DNA from: Enterobacter sp. CC120223-11
Lineage (GTDB): Bacteria; Pseudomonadota; Gammaproteobacteria; Enterobacterales; Enterobacteriaceae
Length of the DNA stretch: 64,000 nucleotides
Direction of reading: 5' to 3'
Assembly: GCF_900215375.1 (NCBI RefSeq)
Contig: NZ_OBEF01000010.1
Location: 62,001-126,000 of the forward strand
The notes beneath the pieces are model-generated. The model made no database searches and had not been told where the DNA came from. It saw nothing but the letters and a program-made list of their open reading frames with translations. Below are positions 21,652 through 34,062 of this stretch, in pieces (position 1 is the first letter of the stretch; every line of letters begins with the position of its first letter). The position numbers and the translations under genes were made by a program.

Positions 21652-23160
21652 TTAAGACGCTAACGACAATTCATGCTTTCCCGCGTGCTGTACCAGCCAC
21701 TGTGCGACGCGGGATTGCTCTTCGGCATTCAGCCACATACCCTGCTTGGTCCGACGCCAGATAGCATCGTCAAGGCGACGCACCCACTCATGCTCCACCA
21801 GATAGCGCAGCTCCGCTTCGTAAAACTCATGGCCGAAATGCTCGCCTAAATCGGCAATCTCTTTTGCTTCACCCAAAATCCACTCGCTGTTGCTGCCGTA
21901 GGTGCGGGCAAAATGGCGCGCCATGCCTTCGCTGATAAACGGATAGCGGCGGCGCAGCTTCGCGGCGTAATCGTCGCGGTCACCTTCAAGTTCTCCACCC
22001 GGCAGCACCGAACCTTTGGTCCACGCCGGACCGATGCCTTTGTAGTACGGCGTCAGTTTTTCCAGTGCGTGCTCGGCGAGCTTACGATAGGTGGTGAGCT
22101 TGCCACCAAAGACCGACAACAGCGGTGCCTGGCCGTCAACATCGTGGATATCCAGGGTGTAATCGCGGGTGATGGCCTGCGGAGAATCAGACTCGTCGTC
22201 GCACAGCGGACGCACGCCAGAGTAGGTCCAGACGATGTCATCGCGCCCCAGCTGTTTTTTGAAGTGAGCGTTGTGCACCTTCAGCAGGTAGTTAATTTCG
22301 CTCTCGTCTATTTCGACATTTTTCGGATCGCCTTTGTACTCAACGTCGGTGGTACCGATGATCGAGAACTCATCCATCCAGGGAATGACAAACACGATGC
22401 GCTTATCTTCGTTTTGCAGGATGTAGGCCTGCTTCTGGGTGTGCACGCGTGGCACCACAATGTGGCTGCCTTTGATCAGGCGAATACCGTAGGGTGACGG
22501 CAGATGCATGCCGTCGTCGAAGAACTGTTTTACCCACGGGCCGGTGGCATTGACCAGGCCGCGCGCCTGCCAGCTGAATTTCTCGCCGGTATCAATGTCT
22601 TCCGCTTCGACAATCCACAGGCCGTTTTCGCGACGGGCGGAGGTGGCGCGGGTACGGGTCAGCACTTCACCGCCTTTTTTCACCACCATCTGCGCGTTGG
22701 CGAGCACCAGACGCGCGTCGTCTACCCAGCAGTCGGAATATTCGAAACCGCGCACAATTTCCGGCTTCAGTACCGAGTCCGCGCCAAAACGCAACCCGGC
22801 CGAACCCGGCAGGCTGGTGCGTTTACCGAGATGATCATACATAAACAGGCCGATTCGAATCATCCACGCCGGGCGCAGATGCGGGCGATGCGGTAGACGA
22901 AAGCGCATCGGGAAGGCGATGTGCGGCGCCATCTTCAGCAACACTTCACGCTCGGCCAGCGCTTCGCTCACCAGGCGGAATTCGTAGTGTTCGAGATAGC
23001 GCAGCCCGCCGTGAATCAGCTTGGAGCTGGCGCTGGAGGTTGCGCAGGCCAAATCCTGCGCCTCCAGCATCAGCACGGATAAACCACGCCCTGCGGCGTC
23101 TGCCGCGATACCGGCACCGTTGATGCCACCGCCTATCACAATCAGATCTTTGGTTTCCAT
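21652..23160 (-). CDS. glpD: Aerobic glycerol-3-phosphate dehydrogenase
   Basis: 502 residues (E. coli 501). A membrane-associated FAD enzyme that oxidises glycerol-3-phosphate to dihydroxyacetone phosphate and passes electrons to quinone. The N-terminal dinucleotide-binding motif is VIGGGINGAGIAADA; other blocks are KLIHGGLRYLEHYEF and VFGGKLTTYRKLAEHAL. The frame extends 11 codons further upstream, but ATG at 23158-23160 gives the conserved METKDLIVIGG. Two adjacent GlpR operators lie just upstream. It is convergent with glgP and divergent from glpE. Confidence 0.96.
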   Translation of the reverse strand: METKDLIVIGGGINGAGIAADAAGRGLSVLMLEAQDLACATSSASSKLIHGGLRYLEHYEFRLVSEALAEREVLLKMAPHIAFPMRFRLPHRPHLRPAWMIRIGLFMYDHLGKRTSLPGSAGLRFGADSVLKPEIVRGFEYSDCWVDDARLVLANAQMVVKKGGEVLTRTRATSARRENGLWIVEAEDIDTGEKFSWQARGLVNATGPWVKQFFDDGMHLPSPYGIRLIKGSHIVVPRVHTQKQAYILQNEDKRIVFVIPWMDEFSIIGTTDVEYKGDPKNVEIDESEINYLLKVHNAHFKKQLGRDDIVWTYSGVRPLCDDESDSPQAITRDYTLDIHDVDGQAPLLSVFGGKLTTYRKLAEHALEKLTPYYKGIGPAWTKGSVLPGGELEGDRDDYAAKLRRRYPFISEGMARHFARTYGSNSEWILGEAKEIADLGEHFGHEFYEAELRYLVEHEWVRRLDDAIWRRTKQGMWLNAEEQSRVAQWLVQHAGKHELSLAS

Positions 23161-23174
23161 GCTGCGCCCTCGTG

Positions 23175-23214
23175 CACTTTCGTTAAAGTTCATAAATGTT
23201 CGTTATCGCTCAAT
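23175..23214 (-). promoter_or_regulatory. Tandem GlpR operators of glpD
   Basis: Two abutting 20-base near-palindromes, CACTTTCGTTAAAGTTCATA (23175-23194) and AATGTTCGTTATCGCTCAAT (23195-23214), match the GlpR half-site pattern TGTTCG/CGAACA. E. coli glpD also has tandem operators over its promoter. This predicts glycerol-3-phosphate induction by GlpR, which is encoded 1.5 kb away. Confidence 0.75.
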
Positions 23215-23334
23215 ATAGCAAACAAACGCGCATCTGGTAACAACAAAAAAACATTTCAGAGTGATGCATGTAACAAATTAGCGTTTAGCTATGTTGAAGA
23301 CGCACGCCAGGCGGTAAAATAGCGCGGACATTTT

Positions 23335-23416
23335 CCCCTCACCCTGACCCTCTCCCCAAAGGGGCGAGGGAATGATTAGCTCCCTCTCCCTTTCAGGGAG
23401 AGGGCCGGGGTGAGGG
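23335..23416. repeat. Paired CCCTCTCCC-type palindromic element upstream of glpE
   Basis: Outer arms CCCCTCACCCTGACCC (left) and GGGCCGGGGTGAGGG (right) enclose a CTCTCCCCAAAGGGGCGAG hairpin and a CCCTCTCCCTTTCAGGGAGAGGG hairpin. Unlike most copies, it lies in the glpD-glpE divergent region, in the predicted glpE leader, ending about 40 bases before the glpE ATG. Confidence 0.85.
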
Positions 23417-23457
23417 TAGAAACAGCGCACATCACCCAAAGAATAAAAGAGAGCACC

Positions 23458-23784
23458 ATGGATCAATTTGAATGTATCAACGTAGAAGAAGCGCACCAGA
23501 AACTGCACCAGGGGCTGGCGGTGATGGTGGATATCCGCGATCCGCAAAGTTACGCAATGGGCCACACGCCGGACGCGTTTCATCTGACCAACGATACGCT
23601 GGGTGCGTTTATGCACGACGTTGATTTTGGTACGCCGGTGATGGTGATGTGCTATCACGGCAACAGCAGCAAAGGTGCTGCGCAGTATCTGCTAACGCAG
23701 GGCTACGACAACGTGTACAGCGTGGACGGCGGCTTCGACGCCTGGCACCGCCATTTCCCGGCCGAAGTGGCGCACGGAAGCTGA
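23458..23784 (+). CDS. glpE: Thiosulfate sulfurtransferase (single-domain rhodanese)
   Basis: 108 residues, as in E. coli. A single rhodanese domain with the catalytic Cys65 in the loop [15 protein letters not shown]; it transfers sulfur from thiosulfate to cyanide or thioredoxin in vitro, and its cellular role is unclear. ATG 23458 gives the conserved [13 protein letters not shown] start; the upstream in-frame extension runs through the repeat element and is unlikely to be translated. It is followed by glpG 44 bases later. Confidence 0.95.
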   Translation: MDQFECINVEEAHQKLHQGLAVMVDIRDPQSYAMGHTPDAFHLTNDTLGAFMHDVDFGTPVMVMCYHGNSSKGAAQYLLTQGYDNVYSVDGGFDAWHRHFPAEVAHGS

Positions 23785-23828
23785 GCAGGTATACTGTCCT
23801 CCTTTGTGTGGAATAAGCGACGCCCCGT

Positions 23829-24659
23829 ATGTTGATGATTACCTCCTTTACTAACCCGCGCGTCGCCCAGGCGTTTGTTGACTATATGGCAACGCAGGGC
23901 GTTATCCTGACCCTTCAGCAACATACTCAAACGGATGTCTGGCTGGCCGACGAGTCTCAGGCCGCGCGCGTTCAGAACGAGCTGGCCCGCTTCCTTGAGA
24001 ACCCCGCCGATCCCCGCTATCTGGCGGCGAGCTGGCAGTCAGGCCATACCAACAGCGGGCTGCACTATCAGCGCTATCCGTTTCTCGCCACGTTGAAAAG
24101 CAACGCCGGACCTTTGACCTGGCTCATCCTGTGCGCCTGTATTCTGGTGTTTATTGTGATGAATGTGGTGGGCGATCAGGCGGTAATGCTGGCGCTGGCC
24201 TGGCCTTACGACGCGTCCCAGCAGTTTGAAATCTGGCGCTATTTCAGCCATGCGTTTATGCACTTCTCGCTGATGCATATCCTTTTCAACCTGCTATGGT
24301 GGTGGTACCTCGGCGGGTTGGTGGAAAAGCGCATTGGCAGCGGCAAGCTGCTGGTGATTACCCTGATCAGCGCGCTGCTGAGCGGCTTTATACAGCATAA
24401 ATTTAGCGGCCCGTGGTTTGGTGGTTTGTCGGGTGTGGTTTACGCCTTGATGGGCTACGCCTGGCTGCGCGGAGAGCGGGACCCGCAAAGTGGCATTTAC
24501 CTCCAGCGCGGCCTGATTATTTTCTCGCTGCTCTGGCTGGTGGTGGGCTGGCTGGATCTTTTCGGTATGTCGATTGCCAACGGCGCGCACGTCACGGGTC
24601 TGGCCGTTGGGCTGGCGATGGCGTTCGCCGACACGCAGAATGTGCGAAAACGAATATAG
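23829..24659 (+). CDS. glpG: Rhomboid intramembrane serine protease
   Basis: 276 residues, as in E. coli. It cleaves transmembrane substrates within the inner membrane. A cytoplasmic N-terminal domain (about 1-90) precedes six membrane helices. The catalytic dyad is Ser201 ([12 protein letters not shown]) and His254 ([11 protein letters not shown]), and the HALMH-like segment reads [23 protein letters not shown]. No strong ribosome site precedes the ATG. It is in the glpEGR operon; its link to glycerol-3-phosphate metabolism is positional only. Confidence 0.96.
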   Translation: MLMITSFTNPRVAQAFVDYMATQGVILTLQQHTQTDVWLADESQAARVQNELARFLENPADPRYLAASWQSGHTNSGLHYQRYPFLATLKSNAGPLTWLILCACILVFIVMNVVGDQAVMLALAWPYDASQQFEIWRYFSHAFMHFSLMHILFNLLWWWYLGGLVEKRIGSGKLLVITLISALLSGFIQHKFSGPWFGGLSGVVYALMGYAWLRGERDPQSGIYLQRGLIIFSLLWLVVGWLDLFGMSIANGAHVTGLAVGLAMAFADTQNVRKRI

Positions 24660-24690
24660 CTATTGATCTAACGGATTCCAGGGATCTTGC

Positions 24691-25449
24691 ATGAAACAAA
24701 CACAACGTCATGACGCGATTATTGAACGGGTAAAACAGCAGGGTTATGTCAGCACGGAAGAACTGGTGGAGCAGTTTGCCGTCAGCCCGCAAACCATTCG
24801 TCGCGATCTCAACGACCTTGCTGAGCAGAAGATGATCCTGCGCCATCACGGCGGGGCGGCGCTGCCGTCGAGTGCGGTGAACACCTCCTGGCAGGACAGA
24901 CGAGCGAATCAGGCCGCAGAAAAAGAGCGCATCGCCCGAAAAGTGGCGAGTCAGATCCCCAACGGTGCCGCGCTGTTTATTGACATCGGCACCACGCCGG
25001 AGGCGGTGGCCCACGCGCTGCTGGAGCACTCCGACCTGCGCATCGTCACCAATAACCTCAACGTGGCGAACACGTTAATGGCGAAAGAGGATTTCCGCGT
25101 CATTCTGGCGGGCGGCGAATTGCGCAGTCGTGACGGCGGCATCATTGGCGAAGCGACCCTCGATTTCATCTCTCAGTTCCGCCTCGACTACGGCATTCTC
25201 GGCATCAGTGGGATCGACAGCGACGGTTCACTGCTGGAGTTCGACTATCACGAAGTGCGCACCAAGCGGGCGATCATTGAAAACTCGCGCCACGTCATGC
25301 TGGTGGTGGATCACTCCAAATTTGGCCGTAACGCGATGGTGAACATGGGCAGCATCAGCATGGTCGATGCGGTCTACACCGACGTGATGCCGCCGGCGGG
25401 CGTGATGCAGGTGATTGCGGAGCATAACATTCAGCTGGAGCTGTGCTGA
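24691..25449 (+). CDS. glpR: Glycerol-3-phosphate regulon repressor
   Basis: 252 residues, as in E. coli. A DeoR-family repressor: N-terminal helix-turn-helix (RHDAIIERVKQQGYVSTEELVEQF, then SPQTIRRDLNDL) and a C-terminal sugar-phosphate-binding domain (DIGTTPEAVA, NNLNVANTL, DGSLLEFDYHEV). It is expected to bind the tandem operators at 23175-23214 and release them with glycerol-3-phosphate. The protein is intact, unlike in some laboratory K-12 strains that carry a glpR frameshift. Convergent with malT; E. coli has rtc genes in between, absent here. Confidence 0.96.
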   Translation: MKQTQRHDAIIERVKQQGYVSTEELVEQFAVSPQTIRRDLNDLAEQKMILRHHGGAALPSSAVNTSWQDRRANQAAEKERIARKVASQIPNGAALFIDIGTTPEAVAHALLEHSDLRIVTNNLNVANTLMAKEDFRVILAGGELRSRDGGIIGEATLDFISQFRLDYGILGISGIDSDGSLLEFDYHEVRTKRAIIENSRHVMLVVDHSKFGRNAMVNMGSISMVDAVYTDVMPPAGVMQVIAEHNIQLELC

Positions 25450-25452
25450 TTC

Positions 25453-25550
25453 TCCTCACCCTAACCCTCTCCTCAGAGAGGAGAGGGAACTGATTCGAGC
25501 ACGCTTTTCTCCCTCGCCCCTTTGGGGAGAGGGCCGGGGTGAGGGGAAAA
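25453..25550. repeat. Paired CCCTCTCC-type palindromic element between glpR and malT
   Basis: Left unit CCTCACCCTAACCCTCTCCT ... GGAGAGGGAAC and right unit CCCTCGCCCC-TTTG-GGGGAGAGGG followed by CCGGGGTGAGGGG. CCTCACCC and GGGTGAGG at the two ends can pair, so the whole element can fold as one large structure. It fills almost the entire gap between the convergent genes. Confidence 0.85.
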
Positions 25551-25554
25551 TTCT

Positions 25555-28260
25555 TTAAACCCCATACCCCATCATTTTCAGCAGCTGCTGGGCATGCTGC
25601 ACGGCATCCTGGCGGTGCGCCACGCCTAGCTTCTGATACAAATTACGGATATGCGTCTTGATGGTGGTGGCGGCAACATCCAGCTCACCTGCAATCTGAT
25701 CGTTGCTGTAGCCGGAATAGATAAGCCCCAGCACCTGCCATTCACGCTGGGTCAGCGGGCTGGTGCGAATCAGTTCCGGCACTTCCGGGTGATTTAACAG
25801 CCGTTCAACGAAGTTCTCGTCAAAATGCGCAAACTTATGTCGATGATGCTGGTTGATCTCCCGCAGAATACGCTGGGCACGATGCTGTTCCAGTTCTGGC
25901 AAGGTATTGAGCTGTAAGAGCTGACGCAGCTGCTGCGCCATCGCTTCCCCTTCAATGACGAAGTGGCTGATAAACCCGGTGCGGTTAGAGAGTTTCAGCG
26001 CTTCCATCAGCACGCGCTGGGCGTCGTTCTTTTGGTTAGCCTGCCAGTACAGCTGATTGAGCAGCAGCAGGTTACGGTTGAGATCGCTCATCAGCCGCAG
26101 CGAACGAGCATTCTCATTGAGTTCTTCCAGTACCATTTCCGCCGACTCAAATTCGCCAAGCAGGATCTGCGCGCGGGCGATGTTACGCCACTGGCTTTGC
26201 AGGAAGTGATTGTTGGCAAAGGCCGGTTTTGGCGTCTGGCGCAGCCAGTTGGCGGCGGATTTCTTATCGCCAGTCATCTGCCAGTATATGACCCGCACTT
26301 TGTCAGCGTTGGAAACCCAGTCGCTGTGGTACTGACCGTTGCCGAGCAGGTTTTCGAGGCGGTTCAGGTGATTGCGGGCGTTGTCGAGATCGCCACGCGC
26401 CAGAGAGCTTTGCACCAGCAGCGCCAGGCATTGCAGCTGCTGCTGCGGCTGATAGGTGGCGAGCACGCTCATGCCGTGACGGGCGCTCATTTCCGCTTCA
26501 TCAAGGCGGGCCCAGGCCCAGAGCAGCTGCGCGCGAATGCGCAGCAGGAACTCATGCATCGGCAGCTGTTCCAGATGCTGTTCGCGAATGAGCTGGAACG
26601 CTTTCTCCTGATTTTCCCATGCGGCTTGCAAAAAGCCCTGCGCGAACAGGATTTCGCTTTGCTGAATCAGGCTCCACAGCGCGTAGTGCCAGACCTCATG
26701 GCGGCGCGCCATCTGTTCGGTCTGCTGCATGACCGCCAGCGATTGACTGAGTTTGCCCTGGCAGTGCAGCACTTCACCGTGCACTGAAGTTGCCACGATG
26801 CGGCTGTAGTAGTTGGCGAGCGGCAGCTCATCCAGCGCCACCATGGCCAGACGTTCAGCCTCTTCCGGGTCGCCGTCGTTAATCGCAACCTGTGCACGCA
26901 GGGCGTTAAAATCGCCGTGCAATGCTGCGTCCATCTCGCCGTTGGCTTCTTCTTCCACGCGGGCGAGCAGGGTGTTGACCTCGCTGTAGCGGTGCTGGCT
27001 TTGCATTAGCCAGGCCTGTAACAGCACCAGGCGTGGATTATCCAGAAGGCTGTCCCACGGCAGCGCCGCCAGCGACTCTTCAAGCAGTGCCAGTTCGCTA
27101 TGGTGGAACAGGCCCCATGCGTGATTGAGCAATATATCGCGCAGCATGCTGGCGTCGCCCGCCGACAATGCGTGATGAATGGCTTCACTCGGGAAACCCT
27201 GCGCCATCCAGCTTTCGGCGGCAGCGCGGTGAATATCAGGCAGCTCGGTCGCCAGCTCCCACTGACAGCGCTGGCGCAGGAAACTGCCGAACAGTGGGTG
27301 GAAGCTGAACCATTCGCCGGTGTTGTCCATGCGTTGCAGGAACAGCCCCTGGCGTTCAATCTCTTCGAGGCGCATCTGGCCGTTATCTTCCCCGGTCACT
27401 CGCACGATCAGCGCGTCGTTCATCGAGCGCAGCAGGGAGCTTTTCAGCAGGAAGTGGCGGGTGGAAAGGTCCACGTTATCCAGCACTTCGTCTACCAGAT
27501 AGTCAGACAGGTGGCTGGCGTTGATGCCCGAGAGGCGGCGCGCGGAGTGGTGCGCGGCGCTGGTATTCTGGCGTGCGGAGAGGGCTATCAGCTGTAGCGC
27601 CGTGGCCCAGCCCGCAACGTCATCACACATGCGGCTGCTTTCGGTGGCTTCAATAGGTGACGTCAGGCGGCAGTCGAAAAACTGCTTCGCTTCCTGATGG
27701 TTGAACGCCAGCTGCTGGCTGCCGATCTCCAGCAGTTGATCGCGCACGCGCAGGTTAGCGATACCGAGCTGTGGCAGGTTGCGAGACAACACAACCAGGG
27801 TCATATTTTCCGGCTGATGGCGCAGGAAGAAGCGCATGGCATCGTGAATCACCGGGTTGGTGATGAGATGGTAATCATCAATGACCAGCAGCAGTGGGCG
27901 CTGCCACGCGTTCAGCTCGATAAACAGCTGAGCAAACAGCGAGGTAAGGCTGGCGTATTGCCGCTTATGCACCATGGTTTCGCTGGCGGAGCAGTGGCCG
28001 CCGGTGGCCTGCTGGATGGCGGCAATCAGATAGCTGGCGAAACGTTCCTGTTGGTTATCTCCCTCATCCAGAGAGAACCATCCCAGGTCTTTTTTTCCTG
28101 CAGCCCACTGTGAAATGAGAGTGGTTTTTCCGTAACCTGCCGGGCTGGTTACCAGCGCGAGACGGTAATTGTTCGCGCCGGAAAGTTTCGCCAGTAATCT
28201 GTCGCGAACCACGGTGTGTTCAAGACGGACGGGACGACTTAATTTAGACGGAATCAACAT
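25555..28260 (-). CDS. malT: Maltose regulon transcriptional activator
   Basis: 901 residues, identical in length to E. coli MalT. A STAND-family activator that needs ATP and maltotriose. The N-terminal NTPase has a P-loop at residues 39-46 (SPAGYGKTT) and [11 protein letters not shown] (Walker B); a helical repeat sensor region fills the middle. The C-terminal LuxR-type helix-turn-helix ([25 protein letters not shown]) ends the protein. It activates malPQ across the 568-base divergent region, where three MalT boxes are seen. A CRP site upstream suggests catabolite control of malT itself. Confidence 0.97.
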   Translation of the reverse strand: MLIPSKLSRPVRLEHTVVRDRLLAKLSGANNYRLALVTSPAGYGKTTLISQWAAGKKDLGWFSLDEGDNQQERFASYLIAAIQQATGGHCSASETMVHKRQYASLTSLFAQLFIELNAWQRPLLLVIDDYHLITNPVIHDAMRFFLRHQPENMTLVVLSRNLPQLGIANLRVRDQLLEIGSQQLAFNHQEAKQFFDCRLTSPIEATESSRMCDDVAGWATALQLIALSARQNTSAAHHSARRLSGINASHLSDYLVDEVLDNVDLSTRHFLLKSSLLRSMNDALIVRVTGEDNGQMRLEEIERQGLFLQRMDNTGEWFSFHPLFGSFLRQRCQWELATELPDIHRAAAESWMAQGFPSEAIHHALSAGDASMLRDILLNHAWGLFHHSELALLEESLAALPWDSLLDNPRLVLLQAWLMQSQHRYSEVNTLLARVEEEANGEMDAALHGDFNALRAQVAINDGDPEEAERLAMVALDELPLANYYSRIVATSVHGEVLHCQGKLSQSLAVMQQTEQMARRHEVWHYALWSLIQQSEILFAQGFLQAAWENQEKAFQLIREQHLEQLPMHEFLLRIRAQLLWAWARLDEAEMSARHGMSVLATYQPQQQLQCLALLVQSSLARGDLDNARNHLNRLENLLGNGQYHSDWVSNADKVRVIYWQMTGDKKSAANWLRQTPKPAFANNHFLQSQWRNIARAQILLGEFESAEMVLEELNENARSLRLMSDLNRNLLLLNQLYWQANQKNDAQRVLMEALKLSNRTGFISHFVIEGEAMAQQLRQLLQLNTLPELEQHRAQRILREINQHHRHKFAHFDENFVERLLNHPEVPELIRTSPLTQREWQVLGLIYSGYSNDQIAGELDVAATTIKTHIRNLYQKLGVAHRQDAVQHAQQLLKMMGYGV

Positions 28261-28325
28261 AGGGTTATCACTTCACTGTGAGGGAAAGAATTTGTTTTTT
28301 TCGGGCTTCGTAATTAATAGGTATT

Positions 28326-28369
28326 AAATTCGGACATACGCTTAATTATTGCAAGTTATGTCCGAATTT
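28326..28369. promoter_or_regulatory. Long inverted repeat in the malT upstream region
   Basis: AAATTCGGACATA (28326-28338) and its exact complement TATGTCCGAATTT (28357-28369) are separated by 18 bases. It lies 65-110 bases before the malT start, between the malT gene and its CRP site. It could be an operator or, on the malT transcript, a 13-base-pair stem-loop. I do not recognise the binding protein. Confidence 0.6.
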
Positions 28370-28381
28370 TATGCTTATGAT

Positions 28382-28399
28382 TTTGCACTCTGTCACAAA
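28382..28399 (-). promoter_or_regulatory. CRP-cAMP site of malT
   Basis: On the - strand TTTGTGACAGAGTGCAAA matches the known E. coli malT CRP site (TTGTGACACAGTGCAAAT) with only minor changes; the strong half is TGTGA. It predicts glucose repression of malT. Confidence 0.7.
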
Positions 28400-28722
28400 T
28401 ATCAATGAAGCGTAAACGGCGTCACTGAAACCGGTGCCAGTGCTCATGGCGCCTGGGTTCGGTAATTTGTTAAAACGTGCTTATAAGTTATTTTTGATGG
28501 ATGGAGCACAAGTTAAGAAAGCTAAATAAAAGCAAAGTTATTCCAGCAAATAAGCATTTCGAATGAAAGGGATTAGATAATTATTATTACACGTAAGTAA
28601 TCATTTCCTCCCTCCGCCCTGATTTACAAAACGTCTTTTCATTTTCGCGATCGAGACGGGTATAAAGTGAGCAGAACCGCCGTTAACGGCTAACGTTATA
28701 GTGGCGAAGATCACACTTTTCG
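28400..28722. other. Central malT-malP intergenic DNA without a gene
   Basis: AT-rich non-coding DNA between the malT CRP site and the malPQ MalT boxes. A half CRP-like motif (GATCACAC, 28709-28716) sits before the first MalT box. I see no convincing reading frame, repeat or RNA gene. Confidence 0.6.
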
Positions 28723-28767
28723 CTCATCCCTGCTACTCCTCCCTGGCTAATCCCCGCCGGGATGAGG
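28723..28767 (+). promoter_or_regulatory. Three MalT boxes of the malPQ promoter
   Basis: Two boxes read on the - strand (CTCATCCC at 28723-28730 and CTCCTCCC at 28736-28743) and one on the + strand (GGGATGAGG at 28759-28767). They fit the MalT consensus GGGGATGAGG/GGGGAGGAGG, and the arrangement resembles that before E. coli malP. Confidence 0.75.
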
Positions 28768-28828
28768 ACGGTAAACAGGTAGCCCGGCACACTAGCGCCA
28801 ACGTTTTAGCTAACAGGATTGGATCCTT

Positions 28829-31219
<2,391 letters not shown>

Positions 31220-31228
31220 GGGAGCGCT

Positions 31229-33304
31229 ATGGAGAGCAAACGTCTGGACAATGCCGCGCAGGCGGCGGGCATCAGCCCAAGCTACATCAATGCCCACGGC
31301 AAACCGCAGTCAATTGGTGCTGACACCAAGCGGCGTTTGCTCGATGCGATGCATCACACGGCCGCGAAAGTGGCCGTCACGCCGGTGCCGAACGTGCTGG
31401 TGTTCACCCACGGTAAGAAAATGTCGCTGCCGGTGGAAGGCAGCGGTGAGTATCACTGGATGCTGACCACCGAAGAGGGGGTGCAGCATCAGGGTAATGC
31501 GACGGCGGGCAAAGCGTTGAATCTGCCGACGCGGCTGCCGGAGGGCTATCACACCCTGACGCTGACCCAGAGCGACCACCGCTGGCACTGCCGGGTGATC
31601 GTCGCCCCGGAGCGCTGCTATGAGCCGCAGGCGCTCAAAGAAGGGAAAAAGTTGTGGGGCAGCTGCGTGCAGCTCTACACCCTGCGCTCTGAAAAAAACT
31701 GGGGTATTGGCGACTTTGGCGATCTGAAGGTGATGCTGCCGGAGATCGCCCGCCGCGGTGGGTCGTTTATCGGCCTGAACCCGATTCACGCGCTTTACCC
31801 GGCAAACCCGGAGAGCGCCAGCCCGTACAGCCCTTCTTCCCGCCGCTGGCTGAACGTCATTTATATCGACGTAAATGCGGTGGACGATTTTGGCCTCAGC
31901 AAAGAGGCGCAGGCGTGGTGGAAACTGCCCACCACGCAGCAGGCGCTGAAGTCTGCGCGTGATGCCGAATGGGTTGATTACGCCACTGTGACCGCGCTGA
32001 AAATCACCGCGCTGCGCATGGCGTGGAAAGGTTTCTCGAAGCGTGATGATGACCAGATGGCGGCGTTTCGTCAGTTCGCGCTCAATGAGGGCGAAAGCCT
32101 CTACTGGCAGGCGGCGTTTGACGCCCTGCACGCGTATCAGGTGAAAGAGGACGAAATGCGCTGGGGCTGGCCAGCCTGGTCGGAGGCGTATCAGAATATC
32201 GACAGCCCGGAAGTGAAGGCGTTTTGCCAGAAGCACGCCGATGAGGTCGATTTCTTCCTTTGGCTGCAGTGGCTGGCGTACTGCCAGTTTGCCGCCTGCT
32301 GGAACGAATGCCAGCAGCATGAGATGCCGATTGGCCTCTATCGTGACCTGGCGGTAGGCGTGGCCGAAGGTGGGTCCGAAACCTGGTGCGACCGCGAACT
32401 CTACTGCCTGAAAGCCTCCGTGGGCGCACCGCCGGACATTCTCGGCCCGCTAGGGCAGAACTGGGGCCTGCCGCCGATGGATCCGCACATCATCGCCGCG
32501 CGAGCCTACGAGCCCTTTATCGACCTGCTGCGCGCCAATATGCAAAACTGCGGCGCGCTGCGTATCGACCACGTGATGTCAGTGCTGCGCCTGTGGTGGA
32601 TCCCCTATGGCGAAACCGCCGATCACGGCGCGTATGTGCATTACCCTGTGGACGATCTGCTGTCGATCCTGGCGCTGGAAAGTAAACGCCATCAGTGCAT
32701 GGTGATCGGCGAAGATCTGGGTACCGTGCCGGTGGAAATCGTCGGCAAGCTACGTAAAAGCGGCGTCTACTCCTACAAGGTGCTCTATTTCGAAAGCGAC
32801 CATGAGAAGACCTTCCGCGCGCCGAAGGCGTATCCGGAACAGTCGATGGCGGTTGCCACCACCCACGATCTTCCAACGCTGCGAGGCTACTGGGAAAGCG
32901 GTGATTTAACGCTGGGCAAAACGCTGGGTCTCTATCCTGATGAAGTTGTGCTGCGCGGCTTGTATCAGGATCGTGAACTGGCCAAGCAAGGCCTGCTGGA
33001 CGCGCTGCACAAGTATGGCTGTTTGCCAAAACGTGCCGGGCATAAGGCATCGCTGATGAGCATGACCGACACCCTGAATCGTGGCATGCAGCGCTATATC
33101 GCCGACAGTCACAGCGCGCTGCTGGGCCTGCAGCCGGAAGATTGGCTCGACATGGCCGGGCCGGTGAACATTCCGGGCACCAGCTATCAGTACAAAAACT
33201 GGCGTCGCAAGCTCTCCACCTCGCTTGAGGCGATGTTTGCGGATGAAACCGTGAACAGGCTGATTAAGGATCTGGATAAGCGCAGGAAAGCGGTGGGGAA
33301 ATAA
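31229..33304 (+). CDS. malQ: 4-alpha-glucanotransferase (amylomaltase)
   Basis: 691 residues (E. coli 694). A GH77 enzyme that moves glucan segments between maltodextrins and releases glucose. Visible catalytic blocks are ALRIDHVMSVLRLWWIP (nucleophile Asp), VIGEDLGTVP (acid/base Glu) and ATTHDLPTLRGYW (third Asp). The long N-terminal extension (about 1-140) is usual for enterobacterial MalQ. In E. coli gntT follows malQ; here only a palindromic repeat separates it from the convergent nfuA. Confidence 0.97.
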   Translation: MESKRLDNAAQAAGISPSYINAHGKPQSIGADTKRRLLDAMHHTAAKVAVTPVPNVLVFTHGKKMSLPVEGSGEYHWMLTTEEGVQHQGNATAGKALNLPTRLPEGYHTLTLTQSDHRWHCRVIVAPERCYEPQALKEGKKLWGSCVQLYTLRSEKNWGIGDFGDLKVMLPEIARRGGSFIGLNPIHALYPANPESASPYSPSSRRWLNVIYIDVNAVDDFGLSKEAQAWWKLPTTQQALKSARDAEWVDYATVTALKITALRMAWKGFSKRDDDQMAAFRQFALNEGESLYWQAAFDALHAYQVKEDEMRWGWPAWSEAYQNIDSPEVKAFCQKHADEVDFFLWLQWLAYCQFAACWNECQQHEMPIGLYRDLAVGVAEGGSETWCDRELYCLKASVGAPPDILGPLGQNWGLPPMDPHIIAARAYEPFIDLLRANMQNCGALRIDHVMSVLRLWWIPYGETADHGAYVHYPVDDLLSILALESKRHQCMVIGEDLGTVPVEIVGKLRKSGVYSYKVLYFESDHEKTFRAPKAYPEQSMAVATTHDLPTLRGYWESGDLTLGKTLGLYPDEVVLRGLYQDRELAKQGLLDALHKYGCLPKRAGHKASLMSMTDTLNRGMQRYIADSHSALLGLQPEDWLDMAGPVNIPGTSYQYKNWRRKLSTSLEAMFADETVNRLIKDLDKRRKAVGK

Positions 33305-33313
33305 CAGGATTGT

Positions 33314-33418
33314 TCCCCTCTCCCGAATCCTCTCCCGGAGGGAGAGGGAACATACCAGGCTCGTTGCAGGTAACGTTTTTCGCCCTCTCCCTATGGGAGA
33401 GGGCAGGGGTGAGGGGAA
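33314..33418. repeat. Paired CCCTCTCCC-type palindromic element between malQ and nfuA
   Basis: Left unit CCTCTCCCGGAGGGAGAGG and right unit CCCTCTCCCTATGGGAGAGG followed by GCAGGGGTGAGGGG, about 40 bases apart. It occupies almost the whole gap between the two convergent genes. Confidence 0.85.
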
Positions 33419-33428
33419 TCAAATAATC

Positions 33429-34004
33429 TTAGTAGTAAGAGTGCTCACCGCGCTGGTGCTCGGTCAGATCGCGAACGCCTTTCAGCTCCGGGAATTCGTT
33501 CAGCAGCTGCTTTTCAATCCCTTCTTTCAGCGTGACGTCGACCATGGAACAGCCGTTGCAGCCGCCGCCAAATTGCAGAATGGCGAGGCCGTCTTCGGTG
33601 ATTTCCATCAGCGATACGCGGCCACCGTGGCCGGCGAGCTGTGGGTTAACCGTCGACTGCAGCATGTACTCCACGCGCTCCATGAGCGGCGCATCGTCGG
33701 AGACTTTACGCATTTTGGCGTTCGGCGCTTTCAGCGTCAGCTGGGAACCTAACTGATCGGTCACGAAGTCGATTTCAGCATCGTCCAGATAGGGCGCGCT
33801 CAGCTCATCGACGTAGGCGGTCAGCAGGTCAAATTTCAGGGCAGTGTCACTCGCTTCCACCGCATCCGGCGGGCAGTAAGAAACGCCACATTCAGCATTC
33901 GGGGTGCCAGGGTTAATCACAAATACGCGGATTTGCGTCCCTTCTTCCTGATTTGCCAGCAGTTTGGCAAAGTGCGCTTGTGCAGCATCGGAAATATTGA
34001 TCAT
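33429..34004 (-). CDS. nfuA: Fe-S cluster carrier NfuA
   Basis: 191 residues, as in E. coli. A degenerate A-type scaffold domain (about 1-95) is fused to a C-terminal Nfu domain with the cluster-binding CxxC in [11 protein letters not shown]. It carries 4Fe-4S clusters to targets such as lipoyl synthase under oxidative stress or iron limitation. It follows gntX on the - strand with 58 bases between, enough for its own promoter. Known older names are gntY and yhgI. Confidence 0.96.
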   Translation of the reverse strand: MINISDAAQAHFAKLLANQEEGTQIRVFVINPGTPNAECGVSYCPPDAVEASDTALKFDLLTAYVDELSAPYLDDAEIDFVTDQLGSQLTLKAPNAKMRKVSDDAPLMERVEYMLQSTVNPQLAGHGGRVSLMEITEDGLAILQFGGGCNGCSMVDVTLKEGIEKQLLNEFPELKGVRDLTEHQRGEHSYY

Positions 34005-34062
34005 AGCTTTGGCCTAATAGTTGACTACTTTAGTCGGTTATAATACGCCCATCACAGAGGGT

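Noticed and set aside
23410-23457. In-frame N-terminal extension of glpE
   Set aside because: It begins within the palindromic repeat and has no family match; ATG 23458 gives the standard 108-residue protein.
34020-34050. TTGACT...TATAAT on the + strand upstream of nfuA
   Set aside because: Spacing between the two hexamers is only about 12 bases and it points into gntX on the wrong strand.
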